Of a stretch of 27,345 nucleotides of DNA, positions 15,872-22,987 are shown piece by piece (position 1 is the stretch's first letter; each line of letters begins with the position of its first letter). This stretch comes from Candidatus Saccharimonadota bacterium. GTDB lineage: Bacteria; Patescibacteriota; Saccharimonadia; Saccharimonadales; Saccharimonadaceae. The position numbers and the translations under genes were made by a program. The notes under the pieces are model-generated. The model ran no database searches. It was not told where the DNA came from and was given only the letters and a program-made list of their open reading frames with translations. The DNA lies in assembly GCA_030536095.1 (NCBI GenBank), contig JAUNQQ010000001.1:1-27345 (forward strand), read 5' to 3'.

Positions 15872-16180
15872 CTATTCCATTACTTCAACTCGAATCCCCA
15901 TCACCCCAAATTTTCGCTGCGCCAGCGGGTCATACAATTCATCCATCGTCCCATCATCCACCATCCCCAAGTCCGAAAACATCGTCGAAAAATCTTTATA
16001 AATCAACAGCCCCACAACTCGCGCTTCCATCTTCTCATTTGTCGATAAATTGGAAAACTCAATCGAATCACCAATCCGAATCTTCCTTCGCTTCTCATCA
16101 TACAACCGAAATTCAATCCGCTTTTCACCACTTTTCATTTTTCGGAAATACTCATCCAAAAGCTGCATCCCATACTTCAT
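15872..16180 (-). CDS. ASCH-domain (PUA-like) protein
   Basis: A 102-residue small protein. The start is set at ATG 16180, exactly six bases after a TATAAT box, which predicts a leaderless mRNA; a GTG further upstream would lie inside the promoter. The sequence FRKMKSGEKRIEFRLYDEKRRKIRIGDSIEFSN is typical of the ASCH fold, a PUA-related beta barrel thought to bind RNA and found in enzymes such as YqfB amidohydrolase. The pattern K-SG-K-IE-R is the usual conserved surface. C-terminal LAQRKFGVMGIRVEVME completes the barrel. It precedes tgt by 12 bases, and an RNA-related function next to a tRNA-modifying enzyme and tRNA genes is plausible (inference). Confidence 0.82.
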   Translation of the reverse strand: MKYGMQLLDEYFRKMKSGEKRIEFRLYDEKRRKIRIGDSIEFSNLSTNEKMEARVVGLLIYKDFSTMFSDLGMVDDGTMDELYDPLAQRKFGVMGIRVEVME

Positions 16181-16186
16181 ATAAAG

Positions 16187-16214
16187 ATTATACCTCACTC
16201 CTCATTATTTTCAA
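16187..16214 (-). promoter_or_regulatory. Promoter giving leaderless ASCH-tgt mRNA
   Basis: On the minus strand: TTGAAA (16209-16214), 16 bases, then perfect TATAAT (16187-16192). Only six bases separate the -10 from the ATG at 16180, so the expected transcription start coincides with the start codon. The promoter begins seven bases past the tRNA-Pro(UGG) 3' end. Confidence 0.8.
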
Positions 16215-16221
16215 TAATTTC

Positions 16222-16297
16222 TGGTCGGAGCGACAAGACTCGAACTTGCGACCTCAGCGTCCCAAACGCCGCGCGCTACCAACTGCGCCACGCTCCG
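16222..16297 (-). tRNA. tRNA-Pro (anticodon UGG)
   Basis: The acceptor stem CGGAGCG pairs fully with CGCTCCG; discriminator A and CCA are encoded. The D arm contains GCGC-AGTTGGTA-GCGC. The anticodon stem is CGGCG/CGCTG around loop TTTGGGA, giving anticodon TGG with G37. The T arm is GCAAG-TTCGAGT-CTTGT. The C1-G72 pair is typical of bacterial tRNA-Pro. Confidence 0.95.
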
Positions 16298-16318
16298 ATA
16301 TACAAACTCCCCATACTC

Positions 16319-16394
16319 TGGTCTGGGTGATCGGATTTGAACCGACGACCTCGCAGTCCCGAACCGCGCGCGCTACCAACTGCGCCACACCCAG
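16319..16394 (-). tRNA. tRNA-Pro (anticodon CGG)
   Basis: The acceptor stem CTGGGTG pairs fully with CACCCAG; discriminator A and CCA are encoded. The anticodon stem is CGCGG/CTGCG around loop TTCGGGA, giving anticodon CGG with G37. The T arm is GTCGG-TTCAAAT-CCGAT. The D arm is identical to that of the neighbouring tRNA-Pro(UGG), which lies 21 bases downstream. Confidence 0.95.
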
Positions 16395-16410
16395 CTATCC
16401 AGACATTCCC

Positions 16411-16439
16411 ATTCTATCACACTTCCCCCAACTTTTCAA
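16411..16439 (-). promoter_or_regulatory. Promoter of the tRNA-Pro pair
   Basis: On the minus strand: TTGAAA (16434-16439), 17 bases, then TAGAAT (16411-16416). It lies 17 bases before the first tRNA and diverges from the trpS promoter about 35 bases away. Confidence 0.75.
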
Positions 16440-16470
16440 TCCCAGTTTTTTCTTCTAAATTCTCAATATA

Positions 16471-16479
16471 TGGTATAAT
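16471..16479 (+). promoter_or_regulatory. Extended -10 promoter giving leaderless trpS mRNA
   Basis: TGG followed by TATAAT (16474-16479), with no convincing -35. Six bases (TATCCT) separate it from the ATG at 16486. No SD-like sequence is present, so a leaderless transcript is expected. Confidence 0.75.
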
Positions 16480-16485
16480 TATCCT

Positions 16486-17499
16486 ATGAAAACAATCCTA
16501 ACCGGCGTCCGCGTAAATTCCGATCTCCATCTCGGTCATTTTCTCGGTGTAATCCTCCCCCTTACTCGCCTCGCGAATAAACATTCAAAAGATTACAATG
16601 TCAACATTTTTATTCCCGATCTTCATACAATCATTTCCGAAATTGACGGCACTATTAAGGAAAATACTCTTCTCTCAATAAAATATTATCTCGCCGCCGG
16701 CCTCGAGCTAAATAATAATATCCATTTCTATCGTCAGTCCTACATTCCTGCTCATTCCGAAATGACCTGGCTTCTAAATTGTATCGCTACTGTCGGCGAG
16801 CTGAAGCGCATGACTCAGTATAAGGACAAGTCTGCCGGTAAGGATTCTGTTAATGCGGGAATTTTTGACTATCCCGTCCTCATGGTTTCTGATATTTTAC
16901 TCTACGACGCAACTTATGTCCCTGTCGGCGAAGACCAGTTTCAACATCTTGAGCTCGCCCGCAATCTCGCCCTCCGCGTAAATCATAAGTTTAATCAGGA
17001 TATTTTTACTGTGCCCGCTAATACTTCCGACCAGATGAAATTTATGGGCAATACCGACGGTGTCCGTATTCGCAGCCTAACCAATCCCGAGAAAAAGATG
17101 AGTAAGTCCGACCCCGCCGACAATAGTAAGATTCTCCTCTCCGAATCGCCAAAAGCTGCCCAGAAAAAAATTATGTCCGCTACAACCGACTCTCTCGGCG
17201 AAATAAATTTTGACTTTAAAACCCAACCTGGAATATCTAATTTGCTCCAGATAAATGCTCTACTCGAAGATAAGCCCCTTGATGAAATGATAAAAACCTG
17301 GCAGGGAAATACCCGTTATGGCGATCTAAAGAAATCTGTCGCCAAAAACGTCCAAGACATTCTCGCTGATTTTCAGGCAAAAGTTACCTCAATTCCCGAT
17401 GAAACAGTCCTTGAACTTCTCAAATCTGGCGAATCCTACGCTCGCCCCCTCGCCGAAACAAAACTTCTCCGCCTCCAATCCGCCTTCGGCCTCCGCTAA
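16486..17499 (+). CDS. trpS: Tryptophan--tRNA ligase
   Basis: A 337-residue class I aminoacyl-tRNA synthetase charging tRNA-Trp. The HIGH-type motif is HLGH (residues 15-18) and the KMSKS motif appears as KKMSKSDP near residue 204. ATVGELKRMTQYKDKS and PVLMVSDILLYDATYVPVGEDQFQHLELAR (cited as landmarks) are characteristic of TrpRS as opposed to TyrRS. Length agrees with the usual 325-340. It is a single gene flanked by divergent tRNAs and a converging ABC exporter gene 70 bases downstream, with no clear terminator in that gap. Its mRNA should be leaderless. Confidence 0.97.
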   Translation: MKTILTGVRVNSDLHLGHFLGVILPLTRLANKHSKDYNVNIFIPDLHTIISEIDGTIKENTLLSIKYYLAAGLELNNNIHFYRQSYIPAHSEMTWLLNCIATVGELKRMTQYKDKSAGKDSVNAGIFDYPVLMVSDILLYDATYVPVGEDQFQHLELARNLALRVNHKFNQDIFTVPANTSDQMKFMGNTDGVRIRSLTNPEKKMSKSDPADNSKILLSESPKAAQKKIMSATTDSLGEINFDFKTQPGISNLLQINALLEDKPLDEMIKTWQGNTRYGDLKKSVAKNVQDILADFQAKVTSIPDETVLELLKSGESYARPLAETKLLRLQSAFGLR

Positions 17500-17569
17500 T
17501 AACTCTAGCCGTCCAGCGCGCATACAACCCTGCGCAGAAATATCATCTCATATAAACGGCAACAGTACT

Positions 17570-19351
17570 CTACTTAAACTGCGACTGATACAACTCCGCA
17601 TAAAACCCACCACTCTCCACTAATTCCTCATGGCTCCCTTGCTCAATAATCGCCCCTTCCTTCATTACCAAAATCAAATCCGCATTTCGAATCGTCGACA
17701 ACCGATGCGCAATCACAAAACTCGTCCGCCCTTTTGTTAACTTATCAAACGCGTCCTGAATCAACTCCTCTGTCCGCGTATCCACATTTGACGTCGCCTC
17801 ATCCAAAATCATCATCGGCGCATCCGCAATCATCGCCCGCGCAATCGTCAATAATTGTTTCTCTCCCGCCGAAATATTATCCGAATCTTCATCAATCTTC
17901 GTCTTATACCCCTTCGGTAACGACTGAATAAAGTGATGGATATGCGCCCGTTTGCACGCTCGAACAATCTCCTCATGTGTCGCCCCCGGTCGCCCATATT
18001 TCAGATTTTCCTCAATCGTCCCCGAAAACAACCAGGTATCCTGTAGCACCATCCCAAATAATTTTCGCACATCACCCCGCCTCATCTCTCGAGTCAAAAC
18101 ATCATCAATCAGAATCTCCCCCTTATCCGGATCATAAAAACGCATTAGTAAATTCACCATCGTCGTCTTCCCCGCACCGGTCGGTCCCACCAGCGCCACC
18201 TTTTGTCCTGGCTGAATCTTCGCCGAAAAATTCACAATCGTCGGCTTCTCTTTGTCATAACTAAAATCAACCTCCCGAAATTCCACTTCACCCTGAATTC
18301 GCTTAATTTCCGCCGGCTTTAGTACATCCGATTCTTCCTCCGGTTCATCAAGAAACTCAAAAATCCTCTCCGCCGCCGCCAATGTCTGCTGAATTATGCT
18401 CCCAATCTGCGCAATTTGCGTAATCGGCCGATTAAAATCATTCACATACTCAATAAACGCCTGAATATTACCAATCGTAATTCGCCCCGCAATCGCTTCC
18501 ATTCCTCCTATAATACAGATCAAAACATAGGCCGCATTCGTAAACAGTGCCGTCGCCGGAAAAGCCATCCGTGACAAGAACTCTGCCTTCCATCCTGCCG
18601 TAAATAAACTATCGTTTACATCTGAAAACTCCGCCAATGACTCCTCTTCGTGTGAATTTGTCTTGATGACGAGCTGCCCCGAATACGATTCTTCAATCAC
18701 CGCATTTAGTTTCCCCAGTGTATTCTGTTGCTTCCGAAAATATTTCTGCGCCCGCCGCGTAATCTTCCCCACGCAAAACAGCGAAAACGGCACCGAAACT
18801 AACACAATCGCCGAAAGCGCCGGCGAAATAATCACCATCATAATCAAAACCCCTAGAAGCGTCACCACATTCACAATTATCTCATTCAGCGACCCCTGTA
18901 AATTACCTGCCACTGTTTCCAAATCATTCGTCATATATGACAGCACATCCCCAAATTTATGTTGGTCAAAATAACTTATCGGCAACCTCGAAAACTTTGC
19001 AAGAATCGTTTCGCGCATCTGTTTTGTAAACCGATTCACCACTTTCGCCAATAAAAACGACTCCATATAACTACAAATCGCAGAGAAAACATACAGCACC
19101 ACCAACATTCCCGCAATCCGCGTAATCGGCTCCCAGTCAATCGCCCCAGTTTCCATCAGCGAATTCGTCGCATTCGTCGTAATTCGCCCCAAAAGCGACG
19201 GTCCCACAATCGACAAAGTAGTCGATAAAGCCGCAAAAGAAAGTGACAAAATCAACAACTTCCGCCACGGCATAAGCGCCCGAATTAACGCTAAGAAAGC
19301 ATTCTTTGAATTTTTCGGCTTCTTCGCCGCACCTCTCATCGGCCCCGGCAT
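17570..19351 (-). CDS. ABC exporter half-transporter (canonical Walker B, altered signature)
   Basis: A 593-residue half ABC exporter with about six membrane segments (residues 30-310) and a C-terminal ATPase. Walker A is GPTGAGKTT, the Q-loop region FGMVLQDTWLFSGT, Walker B MMILDEATSNVD with the catalytic Glu, and the H-loop VIAHRLST. The signature motif is ISAGEKQ rather than LSGGQ. It overlaps the preceding exporter gene by one base (TAATG) and has AAGGAGG seven bases before the ATG, so the two make a heterodimer. In the pair its intact Walker B and His would combine with the partner's normal signature, giving one competent ATP site, as in TM287/288-type exporters. The substrate may be a drug, lipid or peptide and cannot be read from the sequence. 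Confidence 0.95.
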   Translation of the reverse strand: MPGPMRGAAKKPKNSKNAFLALIRALMPWRKLLILSLSFAALSTTLSIVGPSLLGRITTNATNSLMETGAIDWEPITRIAGMLVVLYVFSAICSYMESFLLAKVVNRFTKQMRETILAKFSRLPISYFDQHKFGDVLSYMTNDLETVAGNLQGSLNEIIVNVVTLLGVLIMMVIISPALSAIVLVSVPFSLFCVGKITRRAQKYFRKQQNTLGKLNAVIEESYSGQLVIKTNSHEEESLAEFSDVNDSLFTAGWKAEFLSRMAFPATALFTNAAYVLICIIGGMEAIAGRITIGNIQAFIEYVNDFNRPITQIAQIGSIIQQTLAAAERIFEFLDEPEEESDVLKPAEIKRIQGEVEFREVDFSYDKEKPTIVNFSAKIQPGQKVALVGPTGAGKTTMVNLLMRFYDPDKGEILIDDVLTREMRRGDVRKLFGMVLQDTWLFSGTIEENLKYGRPGATHEEIVRACKRAHIHHFIQSLPKGYKTKIDEDSDNISAGEKQLLTIARAMIADAPMMILDEATSNVDTRTEELIQDAFDKLTKGRTSFVIAHRLSTIRNADLILVMKEGAIIEQGSHEELVESGGFYAELYQSQFK

Positions 19352-21171
19352 TACTTTTCCTCCTTCCGCTTAACTGTTTTCGTCGCCGTCACGCCAACTA
19401 ACTCCGCCCTCGCCCCAATTTCCTCCGGAATTGACTTCTGTAACTCCTGTCGAAACTCTTCTTCACTCATCTGCGACCGCGCAATCTCCTGATAAACACG
19501 ACAAGAATGCAACAGATGGTAATGTGTCCCCTTCCCAACTACTTTTCCTGCATCCAGCACCACAATCTGCTCCGCATTTTTTATCGTCCCAATTCTCTGC
19601 GCCACAATCATCACCACAGCCTCCTTCGTAATTTTCCGCAGTTCCTCTCGTAATTTTGCATCCGTCTTTAAGTCCAGTGCCGAAAAAGCATCATCAAACA
19701 CATAAATCTCCGGCTTACGCGCAATCGCTCGCGCAATCGCCAGCCTCTGTCTTTGTCCACCGGACACATTCGTCCCACCCTGCGAAATCTTCGCGTCATA
19801 CCCCCCTTCCATTTTCTGAATAAATTCATCCGCCTGCGCTACTTTCGCCGCCTTTCTAATCTCCTCATCCGTCGCCGTCGCCCGCCCAAATCGCAAATTA
19901 CTTTTTACTGTCCCCGAAAACAACCTTCCCCTCTGTGGCACAAATCCGATTTTTTGCATCAACTCTTTCTCGCCATAATCCTTCAGATTTTTCCCATTCA
20001 CCAAAATCTCCCCACTCGTCGCATCATATAGTCTCGGCACCAAACTCACCAAGGTCGTTTTTCCCGACCCAGTCGAGCCAATAAACGCCGTCGTCTCACC
20101 CGCTTTCGCCGTAAACGAAACATCCGTTAAGACATTCTCATCCGCCCCCGCATACTGAAACGACACTTTCCGAAATTCCACCGCCGTCTCGCCACTATTT
20201 TTCTCACCCTTCGGTCGCCATTTTATCTCCGACTTCTTATCTAGCACCTCGTTTATCCGTTTCGCCGCAATCCTCGACCGCGGGATCATCACAAACAACA
20301 TTGTCAGAAACAGAAACGACATCACCACCTGAATCGCATATTGCATAAACGCCATCATATTCCCCAAATAAGAAAAATCCGTCTCCATTAGACTAATTCC
20401 AATCCAAATACACAAAAGCGACGTCCCACTAAAAAACAACGTAAGTAGTGGCGAAATTAGCGACATAATCGCATCAATTCGAAAACTCACTTCTGTAATC
20501 TCCCGATTTGTCCGCCCAAATTTCTTCGCCTCACCCCCCTCGTTATTAAATGCCCGAATCACCCGAAGTCCCGTCAGATTTTCCCGCGTCAGTAGTGTTA
20601 TCTTATCCATCAGTTTCTGCCAAAGATTCATCTTCGGAATCACCGTCGCCATAATTATTGCAATTGTCATCACCATTACCGTCACCACTAGTGCAATAAT
20701 CCAAGTCATATTCGGCGCCGTCCGAACCGCCTCAACTATCGCAAAAATCGCCATTGTCGGCACCCGAATCGCCATTGACAGGCAAAGCGTGATCGTCCCC
20801 TGCACCTGCGACACATCCCGCGTACTCCGATTTATCAGCGATGCCGTTGTAAAATCATCAATATCTGCCACCGAAAAACTCGTCACTTTCTGAAAAATAT
20901 CTCGCCGAATATCTCGCGCCAGCTTCCCGCTCAAGGTCGCACTAAAATAATTCGCCACAATCGCCAGTATCACCACAATAACCGTATAAACCGCCATCTT
21001 CGCCCCCGTCTGATAAATAATATCTGGATTATTATCGGTCACCCCCTGATTAATAATATTCGCCATAAGCGATGGTAATCTAAGCGTCACAAAAGACTGC
21101 GCCCCAATCAGCGCCACCAATATCACCGCCTGAATCCAATACGGTTTTAGATACCTAAATAACCTTAGCAT
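19351..21171 (-). CDS. ABC exporter half-transporter (degenerate ATP site partner)
   Basis: A 606-residue half exporter beginning MLRLFRYLKPYW, with a six-helix membrane domain and an ATPase domain. Walker A is GSTGSGKTT and the signature NVSGGQRQRLAIARAI is normal. The Walker B end reads FDDAFSALD, with Asp in place of the catalytic Glu, and the H-loop reads VAQRIGT, with Gln in place of His. These two changes mark it as the degenerate half of a heterodimeric exporter. The C-terminal tail (about 40 residues) is charged. The ATG follows GGGAGGT with almost no gap and lies seven bases after a TATACT box, so its mRNA is probably leaderless. It is first in the two-gene operon. Confidence 0.95.
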   Translation of the reverse strand: MLRLFRYLKPYWIQAVILVALIGAQSFVTLRLPSLMANIINQGVTDNNPDIIYQTGAKMAVYTVIVVILAIVANYFSATLSGKLARDIRRDIFQKVTSFSVADIDDFTTASLINRSTRDVSQVQGTITLCLSMAIRVPTMAIFAIVEAVRTAPNMTWIIALVVTVMVMTIAIIMATVIPKMNLWQKLMDKITLLTRENLTGLRVIRAFNNEGGEAKKFGRTNREITEVSFRIDAIMSLISPLLTLFFSGTSLLCIWIGISLMETDFSYLGNMMAFMQYAIQVVMSFLFLTMLFVMIPRSRIAAKRINEVLDKKSEIKWRPKGEKNSGETAVEFRKVSFQYAGADENVLTDVSFTAKAGETTAFIGSTGSGKTTLVSLVPRLYDATSGEILVNGKNLKDYGEKELMQKIGFVPQRGRLFSGTVKSNLRFGRATATDEEIRKAAKVAQADEFIQKMEGGYDAKISQGGTNVSGGQRQRLAIARAIARKPEIYVFDDAFSALDLKTDAKLREELRKITKEAVVMIVAQRIGTIKNAEQIVVLDAGKVVGKGTHYHLLHSCRVYQEIARSQMSEEEFRQELQKSIPEEIGARAELVGVTATKTVKRKEEK

Positions 21172-21178
21172 ACCTCCC

Positions 21179-21187
21179 AGTATAGCA
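21179..21187 (-). promoter_or_regulatory. Extended -10 promoter of the ABC exporter operon
   Basis: On the minus strand TGCTATACT, an extended -10 whose last base is seven bases from the ATG at 21171. No good -35 is visible. Confidence 0.55.
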
Positions 21188-21216
21188 TAACTCCCCCAAA
21201 ATTTCTACCCTCGATT

Positions 21217-21245
21217 TAATAGCCCAGCATATAACCGGGCTATTA
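21217..21245 (-). terminator. Stem-loop after the mechanosensitive-channel-like gene
   Basis: TAATAGCCC (21217-21225) pairs with GGGCTATTA (21237-21245) around an 11-base loop, starting four bases after the stop at 21249. The sequence after it on the minus strand (AAATCGAGG) lacks a real T run. It may be a weak terminator or a 3'-end stabilising hairpin. Confidence 0.45.
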
Positions 21246-21248
21246 TCC

Positions 21249-22169
21249 CTAATCTTTTTTCTTCCGAGCAGCTTCATCTAATTTTTGCTCAAACTTCCGC
21301 AAGGTATGCGCCGCAAACTCGCGCCCACCAATCCCAAAGGAAATCGCAAAAGCAATCCCCACGGAGCTAAGTAAAATAATAAAGGCGGCATTAACTAGAC
21401 TACTCGCAATTCCCAGTTGCGAAAGAAACATAAATACTCCAATCACAATAATTGCAATTTTTGCCACCAGCGCCACCGCCTTACTTGTATTAAAATTCCT
21501 AATTAGCGAATTTTCCGCCCAATTTCCGAGTAGATATGCAATCAGAATCACAATCGTCGCGCTAATCGCATAGGGAAGATAAGCGATAATTTGCCCGCCA
21601 ACCTTCGTCAAAACTTCCAACTGAAGTGTATTCAGCGCTTCAACTATAAAGAAAATCGCAATCACCGTATAGGCAATATTCGCCATAATCGTCGCTAAAT
21701 CAATCTTTTTTACATCAAGTCCCGCCTTCTCACTCCAAGAATTAATCTTTAGTTTCATGAGTAGTGGTCGTACCAGCTCCTTCACTAGCCGCGCAATAAA
21801 CAGCCCAATTGTTGCAATAATCACCGCCCCAATAATATTCGGCAAATAAGACATAAAATTATTCATCATCGCCACAATCGGCGCCGCAATATTATTCAGT
21901 CCCAGCTTCTCAAAAATCCCCGGCAAGAACAATATAAACACGATCAGATAAACCAGCCGCCCAATAAACCCAGTAACTTTCGAAATATTCTCTTTTTTCG
22001 TCCCCAATTTCGCCAACCCCTTCTCCAGTCCAATTAGCTTTAACAATTTTAGCGTAAGTGTTTTCACCAACCAAGCCGAAAACATTGCAAGAACCAGTAC
22101 CAGTAGCGCCACAACTACATCTGGTAGACCTTTTAGGAAGTCGTCTAAAAATATTTCTATACTATTCAT
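21249..22169 (-). CDS. Conserved-TM-helix membrane protein (CmpX/mechanosensitive-channel-like)
   Basis: A 306-residue membrane protein with about six hydrophobic segments. Repeated elements of the type LPNIIGAVIIATIGLFIARLV and LPYAISATIVILIAYLLGNWA match the conserved TM helix repeat (Pfam PF05552) found in CmpX and other MscS relatives. The last helix ends with VGIAFAISFGIGGREFAA, like the MscS pore helix 3 end (FGIGG). The cytoplasmic beta domain and C-terminal vestibule of MscS are missing; only a short charged tail follows. It probably serves in osmotic or envelope stress, but channel activity is inferred. SD GAGGAG precedes the ATG by about seven bases. It is expressed alone, upstream of the ABC exporter operon. 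Confidence 0.85.
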   Translation of the reverse strand: MNSIEIFLDDFLKGLPDVVVALLVLVLAMFSAWLVKTLTLKLLKLIGLEKGLAKLGTKKENISKVTGFIGRLVYLIVFILFLPGIFEKLGLNNIAAPIVAMMNNFMSYLPNIIGAVIIATIGLFIARLVKELVRPLLMKLKINSWSEKAGLDVKKIDLATIMANIAYTVIAIFFIVEALNTLQLEVLTKVGGQIIAYLPYAISATIVILIAYLLGNWAENSLIRNFNTSKAVALVAKIAIIVIGVFMFLSQLGIASSLVNAAFIILLSSVGIAFAISFGIGGREFAAHTLRKFEQKLDEAARKKKD

Positions 22170-22196
22170 TTTAACTCCTCGTCAATTATTAGCTAC

Positions 22197-22205
22197 ATTA
22201 TAGCA
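22197..22205 (-). promoter_or_regulatory. Extended -10 promoter of the TM-helix protein gene
   Basis: On the minus strand TGCTATAAT, identical to the extended -10 before the 7TM-protein and methyltransferase-like genes. No strong -35 is present. It is divergent from the response regulator promoter, about 60 bases away. Confidence 0.65.
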
Positions 22206-22244
22206 TAAAACTCCCCAGAAAAAAGAGGGAAATTCCACCAATTT

Positions 22245-22288
22245 TTTAAGGTTTTTAAGTTATCTTAAGGTTCAGAATATATTATAAT
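22245..22288 (+). promoter_or_regulatory. Response regulator promoter with three TTAAG direct repeats
   Basis: TTAAG occurs at 22246-22250, 22255-22259 and 22265-22269, spaced 9 and 10 bases, i.e. about one helical turn. A TATAAT box follows at 22283-22288, with a weak -35 (TTATCT, 22260-22265). OmpR/PhoB-type regulators bind tandem direct repeats of about 10-11 bases, so this is a good candidate for an autoregulatory site. Confidence 0.55.
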
Positions 22289-22309
22289 AGTATAAACAAG
22301 GAGAACGAA

Positions 22310-22978
22310 ATGAGAATCTTATATGTTGAAGATGAAAAATACCTGGCAGATGCAGTAGTTCATATGCTAAAAAAGGACGGTCTCGATGTAGATTGGGTAG
22401 CAGACGGCGAAGAAGGATTAGAACTCGCCATGAAGCCAATTTATGACGCGATAATACTAGATGTTATGCTACCAAAAATGTCTGGATTTGATATTTTGCG
22501 CAAAATTCGTGAGCAAAAAGTAAAAACACCCGTTATCATGCTTTCTGCTCTCGGTCAAGCCGAAGACAAAATTCGCGGCCTCGATTATGGCGCAGATGAT
22601 TATCTAGCTAAACCCTTTAAGACCGCCGAGCTAATCGCCCGCCTCCACGCCCTAGCGCGACGCCCAGCCCTCCAAGATGAAAATATCCTCACCTTTGGCG
22701 ACCTATCCTATGATAAGTCCAACCGCACCCTCAACGGCTTATCTCTCACCGCCACCGAAGCAACCCTACTAGAATCGCTTCTCAGTAATCCTGACCGCCC
22801 AAAAAGTAAAGAATATCTACTCGCACATATCTGGGGAAACGAAAAAGACGGCGTGGATAATTACGTCGAAGTCTATATTAGTTATCTCCGCAAAAAAATT
22901 GAAAAAGTCTCAGATTCAGTCCAGATAAAAACTATCCGCAGTCTCGGCTACAAACTAATCTTAAAAAATGTAAAATAG
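22310..22978 (+). CDS. OmpR/PhoB family response regulator
   Basis: A 222-residue two-component response regulator. The receiver domain has the acidic pair EDE (residues 7-9), phospho-acceptor Asp51 in IILDVMLPK, Ser79 and Lys101 in LAKPF. The C-terminal winged-helix domain (about 128-220) contains LSLTATEATLLESLLSNPDRPKSKEYLL and VEVYISYLRKKIEK, characteristic of OmpR-type DNA binding. An AAGGAG SD precedes the ATG. It is followed nine bases later by the sensor kinase gene. Upstream TTAAG repeats suggest it controls its own promoter. Confidence 0.96.
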   Translation: MRILYVEDEKYLADAVVHMLKKDGLDVDWVADGEEGLELAMKPIYDAIILDVMLPKMSGFDILRKIREQKVKTPVIMLSALGQAEDKIRGLDYGADDYLAKPFKTAELIARLHALARRPALQDENILTFGDLSYDKSNRTLNGLSLTATEATLLESLLSNPDRPKSKEYLLAHIWGNEKDGVDNYVEVYISYLRKKIEKVSDSVQIKTIRSLGYKLILKNVK

Positions 22979-22987
22979 GTTTAGGTG

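Noticed and set aside
17500..17569. Terminator between trpS and the convergent ABC exporter gene
   Set aside because: Only short GC-rich fragments (GCGC) can pair and no T run follows in either direction.
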